NCBI GenBank assembly: GCA_963798275.1
Contig: CAWCTB010000011.1
Span: 1 to 30,968 of the forward strand
Length of the DNA: 30,968 nt
DNA from: CAWCTB01 sp963798275
GTDB taxonomy: Bacteria; Acidobacteriota; Terriglobia; Terriglobales; Acidobacteriaceae
Direction: 5' to 3'
Each line of letters opens with the position of its first letter. The stretch's first letter is position 1. Under the pieces are notes generated by a model. It did not search any database. It had not been told where the DNA came from and saw nothing but the letters and a program-made list of their open reading frames with translations. Shown piece after piece: positions 16,685 through 24,408 of the stretch. Made by a program: the position numbers and the translations under genes.

Positions 16685-18736
16685 TCACCACACGCGGCAA
16701 GCGTTCTCGCGAACCATCGGCTGCCCAACCTTGCATCCGAAGGCCTGCTGAAACGCGGCCGAGTTCTGCACCGCGCCATCCACCCGCCAGCGTCCCGGCG
16801 AATGGGGATCGGTGAGTACGCGTTTGCGTGCCTCCTGCTCGGTGGTGTTCTCGCACCAGATCTGGGCGAACGCGAGGAAGAAGCGCTGCTGCGGCGTGTA
16901 ACCGTCGATCGACTTCACCGGCGCATTGCCAAGAATGTTGCTCAGCGCCATGTAGGCGAGTTTCAGGCCGCCATTGTCCGCCGTGTTTTCGCCGAGGGTG
17001 AGCCGGCCGTTCAGCTTGACTTCGCCCTGGTTGTCTTTCACGGCCACGAAGCTGGAGTACTCGTCGGCAGTGCAGGTGGCGCGTTTCTCGAACTCCTTAC
17101 CGTCGTCCGCGGTCCACCAATCCTTGAAGTTGCCCTCGGCATCGTACTTCCTGCCTTGGTCGTCGAAACCGTGCGTCAGTTCGTGCCCGATCACCACGCC
17201 GATTCCGCCATAATTGACCGCATCGTCCATGGTCATGCCGTAGAACGGGGGCTGCAGGATGCCGGCGGGAAAGTTGATATCGTTCATTGGGGGCCGGTAA
17301 TAAGCGTTGACGGTCGGGGGCGTCATGCTCCAGTCCTTGCGGTCGGTGGGCTTGTCGATCTTGTTGTACTGGCGATGCACCTCGAAGGCCGCGGCGCGCT
17401 CTACATTGCCAGCGTAATCGTTGCGAACCACGACCACGGAGCTGTAGTCCCGCCATTTGTCGGGATACCCGATATTATTCACGATGGTGTTGAGCTTCTT
17501 ATAGGCCTGCTGCTTGGTGGCATCCGACATCCAGTCCAGTTGCTGGATATCCTGGTGCATGGCATCTTCGATGGCATTCACCATCTTCAGGGTGCGCTGT
17601 TTGCCCTCCGGGCCGAACGCGCGATCGATGTACAACTGTCCCAGTGCCATGCCCAGGCTCTGATTGGTAGCTTTCACGCAGCGCTTCCAGCGGGCCTCGT
17701 TCTCCTGCTGGCCCGACATGTACTTGCCGTTGAACTGGAATTCCTCGTCGACAAAAGCCTTGGTGAGCACGGGTGCGGACTCGTTGATCGCCTTCCAGCG
17801 CAGATAAACCTTCCAGTCTTCGACCGGAACAGTATTGAGCTGATCATTTACTTGCTTGAAGAATTCTGGATTGCCAACGTTGAGGGAGGCGAACTTGGGT
17901 GAACCGTTCTGGGCGAAATACTGCGTTAGCTGGAAGTTCGGGGCCAGTGCGGCGACTTCCCCAGTCTGCATCTTGTGATCTCGCGTCTTGGGGTCGCGAC
18001 GCTGCGTGCGGTCCATGGATGACTCGGCCAGGCCGGTCTCGATCGCCAGCACGGTCTTGGCTTCCGCGGCGGCGGTCTCCGGCTTGTCGCCCGCCAGCTC
18101 AAACATCTTCTGCACGTGTTCGACGTACTTCTGGCGGGTCTCCGTCGATTTCGGATCGCCCTTGACGTAGTAGTCGCGGTCAGGCAAGGTCAAGCCGCCC
18201 TGGTCGATGAACGCGATGGTGTCGCTCGAGTTGTGCATGTCCGGCTGCGAGTAGAAGGCAAACAAGGCGGGAGTGCCGTTGCGGTGCATGTCGGCCACCT
18301 GGCGGATCACATCCTGCTTGCTCTTCACCTGGGAAATGCGCGCCATCTGCGGTTGCAGGGGCGCAGTTCCCTTCTGTTCGATGGCCGTTTCGTCCATGCA
18401 GGAAGCGTAGAAGTCGCCAACTTTCTTCTCGATGGCGCTGTGCGGGCCGGGCTTCTCCGCGTTCTCCAGGATGTCGCGCAGAACGTAAAGATTGTGCTCG
18501 GCGAGCTGGTCGAAGCGCCCCCAACGCGATTTATCGGCCGGAATCGGATTGCTCTTCCGCCAGTTAGCACAGGCGTATTGGTAAAAGTCCTGGCACGGCT
18601 CGATGGACTTATCGATGGCGTTGACGTCGAAGCTGGGAATTTCCTTGATGGCCGTGGAAGGAGACGACGCTGTTTGGGCCCCACATAAGATGGCCGCAAG
18701 CAGCAGCGGGAGTGCGATGAGAGTGCGAATCCGCAT
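16685..18736 (-). CDS. secreted M13 family metallopeptidase (neprilysin/PepO-like), copy 2
   Basis: Zinc endopeptidase of 683 residues, paralogous to the following gene. A signal peptide covers residues 1-20 (LPLLLAAILCGAQTA). The mature protein starts with DKSIEPCQDFYQYACANW. Zinc ligands are in HELTHGFDDQG (His518, His522) and GENTADNGG (Glu583), with catalytic Glu519 and the substrate-binding NAYYRPPMNDINFPAGIL. It shares the C-terminal GCKVGQPMVRENACRVW layout with copy 1. Both copies keep every catalytic residue, so neither looks decayed. It is the first gene of the pair. The 219-nt gap upstream has no strong promoter match that I can defend. Confidence 0.95.
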   Translation of the reverse strand: MRIRTLIALPLLLAAILCGAQTASSPSTAIKEIPSFDVNAIDKSIEPCQDFYQYACANWRKSNPIPADKSRWGRFDQLAEHNLYVLRDILENAEKPGPHSAIEKKVGDFYASCMDETAIEQKGTAPLQPQMARISQVKSKQDVIRQVADMHRNGTPALFAFYSQPDMHNSSDTIAFIDQGGLTLPDRDYYVKGDPKSTETRQKYVEHVQKMFELAGDKPETAAAEAKTVLAIETGLAESSMDRTQRRDPKTRDHKMQTGEVAALAPNFQLTQYFAQNGSPKFASLNVGNPEFFKQVNDQLNTVPVEDWKVYLRWKAINESAPVLTKAFVDEEFQFNGKYMSGQQENEARWKRCVKATNQSLGMALGQLYIDRAFGPEGKQRTLKMVNAIEDAMHQDIQQLDWMSDATKQQAYKKLNTIVNNIGYPDKWRDYSSVVVVRNDYAGNVERAAAFEVHRQYNKIDKPTDRKDWSMTPPTVNAYYRPPMNDINFPAGILQPPFYGMTMDDAVNYGGIGVVIGHELTHGFDDQGRKYDAEGNFKDWWTADDGKEFEKRATCTADEYSSFVAVKDNQGEVKLNGRLTLGENTADNGGLKLAYMALSNILGNAPVKSIDGYTPQQRFFLAFAQIWCENTTEQEARKRVLTDPHSPGRWRVDGAVQNSAAFQQAFGCKVGQPMVRENACRVW

Positions 18737-18955
18737 GCTTGCCTCGATGAATGTCGGCTGACATCAGGCCAACCCTGCCTGTGTGAGCCGTATAGATAGG
18801 ACTTTGTGCGTCCCGGCCAGGGAGGTGCGTGCCCTCTCGGCCAAACCCACTACTATAAACCTTCGACGCAGCATTGGCCGGGCAGTGAGCAGTCTAACGC
18901 CGCCCGGATAGAGGCCGCCGCCCGAATGTCGGAAGAACGAGAACAGGCTGGACCC

Positions 18956-20035
18956 TCAGAACAGCTTCAGGTGGATCGTCAGGTATTTCTTGGGATCCTT
19001 GCGGACGGCCGCGATGAGATTCCGGGTTTCGACCAGCATCTGGTCGGCATTGTTGTACAGCGAGGGATCGACCAGAATCTTGCCCGCGGTTCCCTCGCCC
19101 TTGTCGAGCCGCTCAACGATATTGTTAAGGCGGGTTACCGTGCTGTCCAGTTTGCGGGCGAGTTCCTCATCCTTGGCCAGTTTCCCGAGGGTGCCCTTCC
19201 CGGAGTTGACCCCGGCCACCAGTTCGTTGGCCTGCTCCATGGTCTTGTTGGCGTTGTCATAGAGCGCCGGGTCCTTCAGGAACTTGCCCACGCTGCCCTT
19301 GCCACTATTGATGTCATCAATGATTTTGTTCAGGTTGTCGATCGCCGCGTATGCCTTGTTGTAGAGCTGGTCATCGTTGATGAGCTTCCCGATGCTGCCC
19401 TTGGGCGAGTTGATCTGGCCGACGATATTCTGCATCTGGTTCAGCATCTGGTTGGCGCGATCGAAGAGCGAAGGATCATAGATGACTTTGCCGATCGAGC
19501 CTTGTCCGCTCTGGACATAGGACACGATATTGTCGAGCCGGTTGATGAGCACATTCAGGTTTTCGATGGTGCCCTGGCTGGCTCGCACCACGTCCTGCAG
19601 TTGCGGCACGTCGCGGGTGGGCAGCTCATCTCCGGTCTGCATGGGGCGGCCTTTCGCCTGCCTGCAATCCAAGTCCACGAAGGTTTCGCCCAGCACCCCT
19701 GCCGTAGTCAGAGATACCTCGCAGTCGCTCTTCATGGTCGGCTCATACTTTGCGGTGACCTTCATCGTCACTTCCACGGGGGCCAGTTTCCGGAGCGGGT
19801 CCGAAACCACGCGAATGTGGGTCACGTTGCCGATGTCCACTCCCTCAAGGCGAACCGGGGCGCCTACGCGCAGACCGCCCGCGTTATCTACGTATGCGCG
19901 AACCACCAGTTTTTTTGTGAAAAGCCCGGTGGTACCCGTCATGACGAAGATCAGCACTGCCAGCGTGACGCTGGCAAGGATGACCGTGAGCCCAACTCGG
20001 AGTTGCGACCACCTCACCTGTTTTTCGCTTGGCAC
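18956..20035 (-). CDS. MlaD/MCE family protein with five 34-residue C-terminal repeats
   Basis: Lipid-binding MCE protein of 359 residues. One membrane helix (about residues 14-33) anchors it to the inner membrane. The MCE domain follows at about 40-125 (VRAYVDNAGGLRVGAPVRLEGVDIGNV and TTAGVLGETFVDLDC). The C-terminal half is a regular array: G-S/T-x-G-K recurs at residues 179, 213, 247, 281 and 315, exactly 34 residues apart. Each is followed by a D-x-x-L-Y segment and a helix. MCE proteins normally work with an MlaE permease and an MlaF ATPase, but neither gene is adjacent here. The start is GTG at 20035; a purine run AAAAGGGG lies about 12 nt upstream. Confidence 0.9.
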   Translation of the reverse strand: MPSEKQVRWSQLRVGLTVILASVTLAVLIFVMTGTTGLFTKKLVVRAYVDNAGGLRVGAPVRLEGVDIGNVTHIRVVSDPLRKLAPVEVTMKVTAKYEPTMKSDCEVSLTTAGVLGETFVDLDCRQAKGRPMQTGDELPTRDVPQLQDVVRASQGTIENLNVLINRLDNIVSYVQSGQGSIGKVIYDPSLFDRANQMLNQMQNIVGQINSPKGSIGKLINDDQLYNKAYAAIDNLNKIIDDINSGKGSVGKFLKDPALYDNANKTMEQANELVAGVNSGKGTLGKLAKDEELARKLDSTVTRLNNIVERLDKGEGTAGKILVDPSLYNNADQMLVETRNLIAAVRKDPKKYLTIHLKLF

Positions 20036-20115
20036 GGTCTAGCGAATGCCCCTTTTGGCGCGTGGGAACAACCCCTGCAACCGACGCGCAGACTTGCACT
20101 CCTGCGAGAGTTGGA

Positions 20116-20121
20116 ATGATA
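20116..20121 (-). promoter_or_regulatory. possible extended -10 box of the MlaD gene
   Basis: TGTTATCAT on the minus strand, 80 nt before the GTG start. It fits a TGn-extended -10 form, but no -35 match is seen. Confidence 0.25.
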
Positions 20122-20262
20122 ACACCCCTTTATGCGGGCGTCATCGGGCAATGAGTCTCACGCTGGTCTGTGTCGCTGTCAACCAGCCGCATTGAACGAC
20201 GAAGGCAGTAAAAAAGGCGTTGTGATTGGCTGCACGCCGCCTGGGAACATTGCCAAAAGAGC

Positions 20263-23013
20263 TTATATGTCCAGCTCTGCCCGGATCATGTTGTCCTCGA
20301 GGTTGGAGAACATCTTGAAGCCGAGCTTCACGCACACGGCGCGCATTTCCCTGTTTTCCGGGAGCATGTTGGAAATCAGCCTGCTAAGTTTGTCATCTTG
20401 CGCAACTTTGATCAGGCGGCGGTACAGCTCCGTGCCCAGCCCTTTGTGCTGCGCGGCGTCGATGGCCACGGCGGCTAACTCGGCTTCTTCGAGGCCATGC
20501 AGCTGGCTGAGGCGGCCCACGGCCAGGATCTCCGGATTGCCCTGGGCATCGGGCCTCTCCGCCACCAGCACCATCTCCCGGTCGTAGTCGATGAAGCAGA
20601 TGCGGGAAAGGCGCTCGTGCGCCACACGTTGCGTCAATTTCAAAGGCTGGAAATAGCGCAGATAGACACTGCGCTCCGAGAGCTTCTCGTGGAACTTGAT
20701 CATGAGCGGCTCATCTTCGGGACGAATCGGCCGAATGACAACCTCTTCTCCATCCTTCATTTTCCAAGTGCTGACCAGGCGCTGCGGGTAGGGACGGATC
20801 GCCGGCTTCGGCAGGTCCTTCTCGTCCATTTCCGGCCCATGCACCACCACCCGGGCATCAAGCGCCAGCAGACGCTCCGGAGAGGCGAGCAACGGGTTGA
20901 TATCGATCTCTTTGATCCAGCGCTGCTCAACCAGGATCTGGCTGAAACGTACCAGCAGATCCTCCATGGCAGCGATGTCGATCGGCTTGCGCCCACGAAC
21001 TCCCTTGAGCGCAGTGAAGATTTTGGTTTGCTCCATCAGGCGCCGCGCCAAGGTAGTGTTGAGAGGCGGCAAAGCCAGCGCACGATCTTTGAAAACCTCG
21101 ACCAACTGTCCACCGGTTCCGAACAGCATCACCGGACCAAACTGCGCGTCGAGGCTGCTGCCAATGATCAACTCATAGCCATCGAGCTTGACCATGGGTT
21201 GCACGGTGACACCTTGGAAGTGTTCGGCGCCCGCTTTCTCGGTGACGGAAGCCTGGATAAGGCGAAACGCTTTGCTGACTGCGTCTGCGTCGCGCAGGTT
21301 GAGCTGCACACCGCCAACGTCGGTCTTGTGCGAAATGGTCAGAGAGTAGAGCTTCAGGACAACGGGATAGCCGATCGCACCGGCAGCTTTCAGCGCTTCT
21401 TCCTCTGTCGCCGCGATGCGCGTTTCGACGGTGGGAATACCGTAGGCGGCGAGCAGTTGCTTGGACTCGAATTCGGTCAGGATGGTGCGGCCTTCGCCAC
21501 GGGCGGTCTGGATGAGACGCTTGGCTTCGTCGCGTTGCAGTTCCGAATCCGGATGCTGCGGCACCGACGGCGTTTCGTACAGCCCCTTCAGGTTGTAGGA
21601 GTAGCGCCACATGTAGTTGAAAGCGCGTACCGCGCTATCGGGGAACTGGAAGGTCGGAATGCCGGCCTGATTGAGAATCTGTTCGCCGGCCGCTACTTCG
21701 GCTCCGCCCATCCAGCTCGCCAGGATCGGCTTGCCCAGACCCTTGGCATAGGGCTTTAACTTTTCCGCAATCTGCGTGGGATTGGTCATGTCCTGGGGAG
21801 TCAGAATCACCAGCATGCCGTCGATGCCAGGGTCTTTGGCGGCAATCTCTAGCGACTTTGCGTAGCGCTCCGGTTGGGCGTCGCCGAGTATGTCCACGGG
21901 GTTATTGTGGCTCCATTGCTCGGGCAGGATCTCGTCGAAGGCTTTCATGGTCTCCGGAGAAAGCTCCGCCAATTCGCCGCCACCGGCGACCAGCGCATCT
22001 GTGGCCAGCACTCCAGGACCGCCCGCGTTGGTAACGATTGCCAGCCGCTTGCCCCGGGGGCGTGGCTGTTTGGCCAGCACATCGGACATGAAGAAAATGT
22101 CGGCAATACTGTTCACCCGCAAAACTCCGCTGCGACGGAAAGCGGCATCGAGGACCTCGTCACTTCCGGTCAGGGCCCCGGTATGGGAAGCGGCGGCCTT
22201 GGCCGCGGCAGTCGTGCGCCCCGCCTTGATCACGATGACGGGCTTGGTGAGCGAGACCTCGCGTGCCGCCGAAAGGAACGAGCGGGCGTCGCCGATCGAC
22301 TCCATATAGATCACGATGCTGTTGGTGCGGCGATCATTGCCGAAGTAGTCGATGAGATCGCCCCAGTTCACGTCCAGCATCGAACCGATCGAAACGAAGG
22401 CGCTGAAGCCTACGTTCTCCCGCAAGCTCCAGTCGAGCACGGCGGTGCAAAGCGCACCACTCTGGCTGATGAAGGCCACGTTGCCGGGACGCGCAATGGA
22501 GTGCGCGAAGGTCGCATTCAGCCCCTTTATCGGATTCATAACCCCCAGGCAGTTGGGCCCGATCAGTCGCATCTTGCCCCGGATAATGCCCGAGATTTGA
22601 CGCTCCAGGTCTTTGCCGTGCTCGCCGTGCTCCTTGAAGCCGGCGGAGATCACGATCGCTGCCGGGATACCCAGTTCTACCGACTCAGCCACTAGGTCAG
22701 GTACGGTATCGGCGGGGGTCGTTACCACAATCAGGTCCACTTTGTCGGGCAAGTCGGAGACGCTGGGATACGCCTTGATTCCCAGAACGTTGGGCCGCTT
22801 GGCATTTACCGGGAAGACGGTTCCGCCAAACGGGCTGCTGAGCAGGTTCCAGAGCACCGAGCGGCCGACGCTACCGGGGCGTTCGGAGGCGCCGATAACG
22901 GCGACACTGCGCGGGGCAAACAAGGGATCGAGGGGATTGCTTTCCGAGCGATAAACGTCAGACGAAGGATCGGGCAGAATCGAACCAGGCTTGGGCTTGG
23001 ATAAGGTAGTCAT
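20263..23013 (-). CDS. ADP-forming acyl-CoA synthetase fused to GNAT acetyltransferase (Pat/PatZ-like architecture)
   Basis: A 916-residue multidomain protein. The order is a CoA-binding Rossmann domain (about 30-150, RSVAVIGASERPGSVG), a succinyl-CoA-ligase-like domain (about 170-460), an ATP-grasp domain (about 510-730, FESKQLLAAYGIPTVET, VVLKLYSLTISHKTDVGG) and a GNAT domain (about 750-916, VVIRPIRPEDEP, acetyl-CoA loop HKGLGTELYRRLI). This is the layout of the protein lysine acetyltransferase Pat/PatZ. The phosphohistidine of ADP-forming synthetases appears to be present as His277 in SHTGALTGSD. The ligase half could therefore be active, whereas it is generally regarded as non-catalytic in enterobacterial Pat. 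Likely role: acetate/acyl-CoA metabolism or regulatory lysine acetylation. It stands alone, divergent from purM. Confidence 0.92.
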   Translation of the reverse strand: MTTLSKPKPGSILPDPSSDVYRSESNPLDPLFAPRSVAVIGASERPGSVGRSVLWNLLSSPFGGTVFPVNAKRPNVLGIKAYPSVSDLPDKVDLIVVTTPADTVPDLVAESVELGIPAAIVISAGFKEHGEHGKDLERQISGIIRGKMRLIGPNCLGVMNPIKGLNATFAHSIARPGNVAFISQSGALCTAVLDWSLRENVGFSAFVSIGSMLDVNWGDLIDYFGNDRRTNSIVIYMESIGDARSFLSAAREVSLTKPVIVIKAGRTTAAAKAAASHTGALTGSDEVLDAAFRRSGVLRVNSIADIFFMSDVLAKQPRPRGKRLAIVTNAGGPGVLATDALVAGGGELAELSPETMKAFDEILPEQWSHNNPVDILGDAQPERYAKSLEIAAKDPGIDGMLVILTPQDMTNPTQIAEKLKPYAKGLGKPILASWMGGAEVAAGEQILNQAGIPTFQFPDSAVRAFNYMWRYSYNLKGLYETPSVPQHPDSELQRDEAKRLIQTARGEGRTILTEFESKQLLAAYGIPTVETRIAATEEEALKAAGAIGYPVVLKLYSLTISHKTDVGGVQLNLRDADAVSKAFRLIQASVTEKAGAEHFQGVTVQPMVKLDGYELIIGSSLDAQFGPVMLFGTGGQLVEVFKDRALALPPLNTTLARRLMEQTKIFTALKGVRGRKPIDIAAMEDLLVRFSQILVEQRWIKEIDINPLLASPERLLALDARVVVHGPEMDEKDLPKPAIRPYPQRLVSTWKMKDGEEVVIRPIRPEDEPLMIKFHEKLSERSVYLRYFQPLKLTQRVAHERLSRICFIDYDREMVLVAERPDAQGNPEILAVGRLSQLHGLEEAELAAVAIDAAQHKGLGTELYRRLIKVAQDDKLSRLISNMLPENREMRAVCVKLGFKMFSNLEDNMIRAELDI

Positions 23014-23217
23014 GAGTCCTCACAAATCGACTATGCAGTTCCAGTCTATTCTTCCTTGTACCCGCCGCCCGCACAATAGGCTCACAGCAAAACGTGACTG
23101 GAATCACACGCGATCTATTATCGACGGATTGCCTCCATTGCCCAAGGGTTGCGCTATCCCGTTCTGTAGCGACGACTTGGCATGGTGAACCGCGAGGGAG
23201 CCCTGCTTAAGCAGTGA

Positions 23218-23223
23218 TACAAT
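23218..23223 (+). promoter_or_regulatory. extended -10 box of purM
   Basis: TGATACAAT (TGn-extended) lies 56 nt before the TTG start. It gives purM a normal-length leader, unlike most other genes here. Confidence 0.4.
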
Positions 23224-23279
23224 TAGCCTTTCCCGCCCAACTTTCTGAGGCGATTTGACCCCTGGATGGACTCCGACCC

Positions 23280-24332
23280 TTGGCACAGACGATAACCGAA
23301 ACCCGCCCTATAACGTACGCCGATGCCGGAGTCGACATCGCGCGTGCCAACCGCACCAAGCAGCGCATCAAGTACCTCGCTCATAAAACCTTCAACCGTG
23401 GGGTTCTGAGCGAGATTGGCGGGTTCGGCGGGCTCTTTGCCATCGACAAGAAGCGCTATCCAGATCCGGTGCTGGTTTCCAGCGTCGACGGCGTTGGCAC
23501 CAAGCTGAAAATCGCCTTCGAGATGAACCTGCACCACACCATCGGCGCGGACCTGGTCAACCACTGCGTCAACGACATAGCCGTTCAGGGCGCTGCCCCC
23601 ATGTTTTTCATGGACTACTTCGCCGCGGGCAAGCTCGAACCGGAGGTGGCCGAGAAAGTCATTAGTGGCATCGCCGACGCCTGCAAGCAGAACGGTTGCG
23701 CGCTCATCGGTGGCGAGACCGCTGAAATGCCAGGCTTCTACGATAACGGTGAGTATGACCTGGCAGGCTTCATCGTGGGCGTCGTCAATCGCGACAGGAT
23801 CATCACCGGCAAGGACGTGCAGGTGGGGGATGTACTGATCGGCCTCCCCTCGACCGGATTGCACACCAACGGATATTCCCTGGCCCGAAAGCTTTTCTTC
23901 TCCCACGCCCGTTATTCGCCGGAAACGTACGTGAATGAACTCAAGGGCAAGGTCGGCACCGAACTCATGAAAACGCATAAGAGCTACTGGCCGATTGTGC
24001 GTCGCATGATTGATGCCGAAGCGGTTGCTGCGATGGCCCATATCACCGGCGGTGGCATCACGGACAATCTGCCACGGGTGCTGCCCAAGGGAACGGGAGC
24101 GATTGTGGAGGTCGGCTCCTGGCCGGTATTGCCCATCTTCGAGCACCTGCAGGCGGTGGGGAACGTACCGCAAGACGAGATGCTGCGTACCTTCAACATG
24201 GGCATTGGCATGGTACTGGTGGTGCCCGCCAAGAAATTCAAGAAGGCACAGACCATCCTGGAGCGCTGCGGCGAAAAGGGCTACACCATAGGACGCATCG
24301 TGAAGGGCGAACGCAGAGTCACGTACCAATAA
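23280..24332 (+). CDS. purM: phosphoribosylformylglycinamidine cyclo-ligase (AIR synthetase)
   Basis: ATP-dependent ring closure of FGAM to 5-aminoimidazole ribotide in purine synthesis. The 350-residue length is normal. Family signatures include the N-terminal TYADAGVDI, SSVDGVGTKLKIA, the metal/ATP site HCVNDIAVQGAAP, GGETAEMPGFY and GLPSTGLHTNGYSLAR, then HITGGGITDNLPRVLP and FNMGIGMVLVV. The start is TTG at 23280, since no in-frame ATG is available, and GGATGGA upstream may serve as ribosome site. No other pur gene adjoins. A strong hairpin terminator follows 27 nt after the stop. Confidence 0.97.
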   Translation: MAQTITETRPITYADAGVDIARANRTKQRIKYLAHKTFNRGVLSEIGGFGGLFAIDKKRYPDPVLVSSVDGVGTKLKIAFEMNLHHTIGADLVNHCVNDIAVQGAAPMFFMDYFAAGKLEPEVAEKVISGIADACKQNGCALIGGETAEMPGFYDNGEYDLAGFIVGVVNRDRIITGKDVQVGDVLIGLPSTGLHTNGYSLARKLFFSHARYSPETYVNELKGKVGTELMKTHKSYWPIVRRMIDAEAVAAMAHITGGGITDNLPRVLPKGTGAIVEVGSWPVLPIFEHLQAVGNVPQDEMLRTFNMGIGMVLVVPAKKFKKAQTILERCGEKGYTIGRIVKGERRVTYQ

Positions 24333-24359
24333 GCTGGCTCGCACATCCGGAAAATGAAA

Positions 24360-24389
24360 AAGCCCGGCGCCCAACCGGGCTTGTTGTTT
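24360..24389. terminator. intrinsic terminator between purM and the EF-G-like gene
   Basis: AAGCCCGG / CCGGGCTT forms an 8-bp stem around a 7-nt loop. A T-rich tail (GTTGTTT) follows on the plus strand and an A-rich stretch precedes it, so it can terminate both convergent transcripts. It is the clearest terminator in the window. Confidence 0.88.
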
Positions 24390-24408
24390 CGCGGTTTCGC
24401 GTGTAGGA

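Noticed and set aside
16484..17902. Long open frame on the plus strand
   Set aside because: It is antisense to the two M13 genes, whose signal peptides and zinc motifs are clear. High GC third positions open long antisense frames.
18806..20119. Plus-strand open frame of about 437 codons
   Set aside because: It mirrors the MlaD gene, and its apparent repeats are the shadow of the real 34-residue repeats.
20497..22695. Plus-strand open frames inside the Acs-GNAT gene
   Set aside because: No domain can be recognised, and the minus-strand protein is continuous and full of family motifs.
23223..24374. Minus-strand open frame across purM
   Set aside because: Antisense shadow of a complete purM.
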